DNA of 64,000 bases, taken from Edaphochlamys debaryana (Eukaryota > Chlorophyta > Chlorophyceae > Chlamydomonadales). Positions within the stretch are counted from its first letter, which is position 1. Each line of letters opens with the position of its first letter. Location of the stretch: NCBI GenBank assembly GCA_016858145.1, contig JAEHOE010000107.1:310001-374000 (forward strand), written 5' to 3'. Below the pieces are notes generated by a model that had not been told where the DNA came from, ran no database searches, and worked only from the letters and a program-made list of their open reading frames with translations. This document shows, piece by piece, positions 59,170 to 64,000 of the stretch. Made by a program: the position numbers and the translations under genes.

Positions 59170-61882
59170 TCAACCTTGCTTGGCTCTAACGCCCTGCGGG
59201 GCGTCCCCTCTCCAGCTCCGCACTCCTCGCCAGCCTTCAGAACCAAGCTCAAGCTATTGTTAAGGGCCCAAGGCACTTTGTTTTTGTAAGCCAGACGAAG
59301 TTTGCCGAGTCGCGCACCACGGTCAAGTATGTTTGAGTGTTAACCGAAGAAAGAAGGAATAGCGCTTGAGCTTGTAAAGTCTCGCGGGGGACAAAGGCTG
59401 CTTGGTCTGCTTGGAGGAACGGGACCTTCCTCCCCGGGGCGAAGCAGAAGCTGCCGCCCCCGCTGACGACGGGGTGCGTGCCGAGTCACTTGGCGCCCCA
59501 GCGCCAGCTTTTGTATACAGGCTCATACAGCGACACAATACTACTGGTAGGGTCCGAAAGCTGCTGTGCGTGAGAGGCGGGCGAGCCGCGGTGAACCGGT
59601 CGATTCCGTTGCCGCTCACTCATTTTGCCATGCCCGCGGCCGTCGCCTCTGTGGCAAGATCTTGCGACAGGTTATAACCACAAGACATTTGCACACAAGC
59701 AAGGAGGCCGGGCTCGAGCTGTGGGCCGCTCAACGCCCTGCCCGCAGCGCGCCCCGACGGCCCCTACCTCTGCCTACCTCTACCCCCCAGCTTCCACGCA
59801 TTCCGCCGCCCTCCTCACCTGCGCTGTGCTGCGCTGCCTGTTGCCCCCATCCTCGCAGACCCTACTGCTCCCACAGTCCCTGCAGCGCATGATATCCATG
59901 GCCAACATGCGGCATCCGCGCCCTGCGCGGCCCCTTGCTGTCTACCGGTAGCAAAGCGCGGGGCAAGAGGGGCCCGGCTCAGTCGCTGCTCAGTCCTGTG
60001 ACGCCCGCAACTAGCCCTAGCCAACCCAATAAAACCTCCGCGTCAGTCGCCTCACTCAGCCGCATCTACTTCCGCCATGACGGCCGCCGCCGGAGCCGCC
60101 TGGTCCAGAGGGTGGGAGGATCGAGGAGTGAGGATTGAACCCCGCGCGGCAGGATAGGGATTGCTCCAGGGACCCCCGAGGATTGGAAATTTTGTATCCG
60201 CAGGGGTGCCCGGCGGATACGTGGATACACGGACCATGCCCACCCTCCGCCTGGTCCCGGCGTGTGCGCCTGCGCTCCTGCATTTGTGCGCGTCGGGTGC
60301 TTCTTTCTGGGTGCTGGAGCCTCCGCCCTCCACCAGGCCCCAGCAGCCGGCGCGCTTGCGGACAGAGGGCGCGCCCTCAGTTGTGCAGCCACCGCCGCCC
60401 GCCGGCCCTCCACCGCCCAGCGTCGCGCGCGCGGTCCACGGCGGGGGCGTGCGGCACACGGCTCGTCGGAGTTTGAACATTAGGCCCGCCGGGTGCGCGC
60501 TCTCCAGCACTTTGCTGCAGGTGTTGCACACCGGCACCACAGCTGCATCTGGCGCCTGCGGCAGTCATCACAGCGCGCGGCGGGCTTCAGCCAACGGCCG
60601 AACCGCCCGATCTCGTGCAGCACTCCGAGTGCTCCGAGGAGTCCTCCCAGCACCAGCAGTAGCAGTGGCGGTGGGGCAGCGCCTGCGCCTCAGCGGCCTC
60701 AGCGGCGGCCTCGGCCACGCACTGCAGGCACTTCTCCAGCGCTGAGGGCCGGCCGTGCCTGGGCCCCGGCGGCTCACCTGCTAACGCCTGCAGGGTGTTG
60801 CTGCTGGTGTAGAAGGGGTCAATGCAATGTGCAGCTAGCCGGGTGTAGGAGGGGTGCACGGCGCCCTGGTCCAGTCAGTCCAGTCGTCTGGTGGCCGGCG
60901 AGGCCCGAGCTAAAGCACATGGGTCGGGAGGTAGGGGCTCAAAGGGCCGGGACCTGGTAAGGCCAGGCGGTGTCGCAGAGCAGCTGAGACCAACCACGAC
61001 CCAAACCCAGCAGGACAATCAGCAAGGGTTAGTAACAGGGCCACGGTGGCGGCCCACAACGAGTTAACATCGCCTCCGTCCCCGCCAAGCGTGTGATATC
61101 TGTCAGACGAACCTGGCGTATGCGCAGCAAGCAGGACCAGGTATGACATAACCCTCTTGCCAGGGCAGCCGATGGGGCAAGGAGAAACGGGCGACGAGGG
61201 TGCGCGAAAAGCAAGGCCAGCAAAGTGCGACGAATGCACTGGCGAGAAACTACCCGCAACCCTGCTCTTGCGAGCCGAGGAGCGACGTTTCATCAAAGCC
61301 AGGCGGCATATGGAAGCCTTCCGAAGCCATCCCAATCCGTCCGAAGCCCCCCGAAGCCGATGGGGCCCAAGCATGGAGCTTGGGGGGCTGAAGGCGAGAG
61401 GCGGGAGTGGTTCTAGCACGTTCCCTATAACATACAATCCCGCCTCCGAGAAGCAGCAGACCATGATGCGTTGGGTCTCCCGGTACTACTGGAGTTCCCC
61501 CGACGGGCCATGCGCACGGCCATGGCGGCGCATGCCCGCGGTGCGCAAAGGCGCGCAAAGCGTGACCACCTCGCGTAGAAAGCTTCAAGAAGACCGCACA
61601 TGATAGAGTGTTTACAGTTGGCAACGGGTTTCTGCTGCGGTATGGGTTGGGGAGGGGGGCCGAGGGGTGCGAAGACCGCATCAGTGGGGGCGTGGTCCGC
61701 TGGTCCTTCGATGCCTTCATGTCAGGTGACAGCCGCACTGCAACCACATCTAGTCTCATACACAGTTACTGCCTGTACACACGACACGCACGACATACTC
61801 CTTAACGCTCCTCGACGCACGTAGCGCAGCTCTCAGCCCCGAACATTTCCACGCCTCTCGAAGTTCCGAGCCTCCAGCAAAT
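59170..61882. promoter_or_regulatory. divergent intergenic 2.7 kb
   Basis: Lies between the second giant gene (minus) and the LEA-like gene (plus), so both promoters should be here. It is long for this locus. A run of CCGAAGCC words sits at 61313-61359. A Cys-rich frame on the minus strand near 60587-60859 is listed separately. Other open frames show no domain. Confidence 0.3.
60587..60859 (-). other. Cys-rich open frame, possible exon remnant
   Basis: The frame HPSYTRLAAHCIDPFYTSSN, then ALEKCLQCVAEAAAEAAEAQ and HCYCWCWEDS, looks more protein-like than the surroundings. It lacks an ATG, has an in-frame stop upstream, and no firm splice partners. It could be a gene fragment or chance. I do not recognise it. 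Confidence 0.18.
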
Positions 61883-63206
61883 ATGGGTTGCGGAGCTTCT
61901 ACTGACAAGGACAAGGCGTCTGCGGCCCCAACTGTAAAGCCTCCGGCTGGCGTCCCGACGAATAAGGACGTTGCGAACGCCGTCGGAAATGCTGCAGGTG
62001 AGCAAGGAGGAGCGCATCAGAAGCGCCGCGGGCTCTAAAGGGTGAAGCGATGCCGCGGGTGATGGCAGGAGGCAAGCGGAAGTACATTCGTCAGATGCAG
62101 CGTACTTGAGGGTGGACTGCAGCACCCTCAGCAGCACCCTCAACAGCAGCCTGCCCCACCTCGGGCTCAGTTGATGGATGGGTCCCGATTCTGGGGCCGC
62201 TCGGAGCGCTTCGGTGATAACCTGTGCCGGCATGTGACTTGCGCAGCCATCAGCAAAGCCGCACACAGAGCTGCGCGGTAATCGATGGCGATGATAGAAC
62301 TCCCACGGCGAGAAATTCGGTCGCAGCTGCAGTGCACCCCACCCCGGACTCGGCTGCAACCCCCTCCGCCTTCCACCAGCCCTACCAGCGGCCGCTCTTC
62401 TTCCCCGCGCCACCTCGCACACCCCCGACCCTCACCCTGCTCTGAACACCATCCCCACAGGCAAGGTAGCTGACGCCGCCGATGCAGTCGGCTCCGCCGT
62501 GGAGAAGGCGTTCGACAAGGTCGGCGACGCGGCGGAGGCCGCGGCCACGGCAACAGTGGACGCGGTGAAGGACGCCGCCAGCTCCGCGGCGGACGCGGTG
62601 GAGGCGGCGGTGGACAAGACGGTGGAGGTGGCGCAGGACGTGGCGGCGGACGCCGAACGGGCCGTGGAGGCCGCCACCGACGCCGTGACCGATACCGCGC
62701 AGGAGGCCGCCGCTGACGTGGACCGGGCCGTGGACAACGCGCAGAACGCCGTGATCGACGGCGCTGACGCGGTGCGCGCAGGGAGGGACACAGCACACAG
62801 GGGCTCTGGCGCAGGCTCAAGGGAAGATTGCCAGCATGAGGAGAGCGTGGGGAGCCTCCCGACGCCCAGTGCCGCTAGTGCACTGCCTGCCTTTGCTTAG
62901 CGTCCGCCCTTGTGCTTCCGCGCGACCTGCAACTAGCATATCTGACCTTGAATGTCTATCCTTCCGCCGCAGGTGGCCGACGAGGCCGCGGCTGTGGAGC
63001 AGGCGGCCGACCCCATCGCCAAGGAGCCTAGCCAGGGTGGGGACGGGGGCTACCAGGCGGCGACCAGCGGGAACCTGGACGGAGGGTACCAGTCCACGTA
63101 CCAGCCTGCAACCAGCGGCGGCCTGGAGGCCCCCGAGGCGCCCGCGGCCGAGGGCTCCCTCAGCGGGCAGGCGCCCCAGAAGAAGAGCACGTCCCAGCTT
63201 GAATGA
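61883..63206 (+). CDS. Ala-rich amphipathic LEA-like protein with MGC N-terminus
   Basis: Three exons, 61883-61997, 62461-62771 and 62973-63206, phases close, 219 aa. The N-terminus MGCGAS fits an N-myristoylation site (Gly2, Ser6) with a neighbouring Cys3 for palmitoylation, suggesting membrane attachment. Residues about 36-150 are Ala-rich repeats of roughly 11 residues, such as DAVGSAVEKAFDKVGDAAEA and AADAVEAAVDKTVEVAQDVA, predicted to form one long amphipathic helix like group-3 LEA or apolipoprotein-type proteins. The C-terminus is different: Gly/Tyr-rich duplicated YQAATSGNLDGG and YQPATSGGLE, then QAPQKKSTSQLE. No enzyme motif is seen. A stress or membrane-surface role is inferred only. 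It is unrelated to the inhibitor family. Confidence 0.78.
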
Positions 63207-64000
63207 GCGATGCGCGCAAGCTAGCGCAGCCCGTGCGTCACGCCTGGCAAGCTAGACTCATGGGCTTGGGGACGAGGGGGAGGGGAGTGGGGTGTGATCA
63301 AACTATTTGAACCTGGTGAGCGGCGGCCTGGTGGACGAGGCGTCAACTGGAGGACGGCGCCTGGAGCATATCTGCGGCACACGGCGGGCTGATGCAAACA
63401 TGTATCAGGCTATTGTGAGTGGGGCTATGACAGGCTGTGACAAGGACTGATTGGGGCTGGACCCCGTGACTCCAGGGCCAGAGCGGGGCCGACTCCGCAT
63501 ATAATGGGCCGCAGCGTGGCTTTCTGACCTTTGACTCCCTTGACCTTTACGACGTTGTTTGCAAACTTCACTTGACTTTCTTCTATTCCTGGACCTGTCT
63601 CATGTGATTCTTGCCTTCCCTGACCCTTTGGACACGGTTGTATTACGTCGAGTATGTACCCATGACGGCCGCATGGCCGGCTTCGGTTGGGGAATTCCCC
63701 GTGCGTGTAACCTTATGCCAGATGCAGGCTCCCTTTGTTGCCGCACACGGTGCTCCGTGCTCGCGTGCTGCGCACACCACACCAAACTGGCAGCCTTTCA
63801 TCAGGAATCAAGTTGCCCTCGGGTTCGCTTCAGTGCAGGTGACATCCGTGCTGCCCCCTCAACGAGGCGGCCAGGCTAATGCTCTCGTTGCAAGTAAGTT
63901 TGAACCATGCTACCCTCTCCTCGCTCAGGCTCTGTGTGCACTTCCACATTCCAGGTAGAAGATACCCCGGAGGCACAGACCCCATTGGCGCGGGGTGAAG
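63207..64000. other. 3' flank of the LEA-like gene to the window end
   Basis: Should begin with the 3' UTR of the LEA-like gene. Small open frames on both strands lack any domain or splice-linked continuation. Nothing else recognised; a further gene may begin beyond the window. Confidence 0.4.

Noticed and set aside
60161..60745. 194-codon plus-strand open frame
   Set aside because: No ATG-start support, low-complexity Pro/Ala content and no domain; the opposite strand looks slightly more protein-like but is also unsupported.

Overview
The window is nuclear DNA of a green alga (Chlorophyta). This rests on very dense short GT-AG introns in GC-rich DNA, a plastid thylakoid-lumen protein with a two-part targeting sequence (TL17 type), hydroxyproline-type Pro/Ser-Pro linkers typical of algal wall glycoproteins, and MYND-finger and LRR proteins of algal style. 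I cannot name the species. No tRNA, rRNA, CRISPR array, viral gene or transposase was recognised. All genes were read as spliced models; exon limits were placed by hand from splice signals, and where I say the phases close, every exon joins in frame from start to stop.

The window is dominated by seven genes for secreted cysteine-rich proteins that combine Kazal-type serine-protease-inhibitor domains with a repeated eight-cysteine module I could not assign to a named family. Five are small (about 300 aa), with the order signal peptide, one Kazal, three eight-Cys modules: 367-2853 (-), 4102-6919 (-), 30653-33393 (+), 37457-39888 (+) and 40988-43442 (-). Two are giants: 8697-19641 (-), 33 exons, 1682 aa, 5 Kazal and 16 eight-Cys modules with a poly-Pro linker; and 48761-59169 (-), 29 exons, 1308 aa, 5 Kazal and 12 eight-Cys modules with a Ser-Pro linker. 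The two giants share a C-terminal domain and a motif just after the linker.

Unrelated genes lie between them: an LRR protein with a possible F-box-like N-terminus (20380-24182, +), an EndoU-family endoribonuclease (25564-29840, -), TL17 (34068-36612, -), a MYND-finger protein with a doubtful reading frame (44464-47744, -), and an Ala-rich LEA-like protein with a predicted N-acylation motif (61883-63206, +).

The inhibitor genes look like a locally expanded, fast-evolving family. Module exons have repeated lengths (50, 139 and 219 nt) and matching phases. One block inside the larger giant is duplicated almost without change. The residue at the inferred P1 contact position of the Kazal domains differs from copy to copy. 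Four of the five small genes carry small insertions or frame breaks, some of which can be bypassed by an in-frame alternative 3' splice site. A reasonable inference is a wall or extracellular anti-protease repertoire, but no function is shown by sequence alone.
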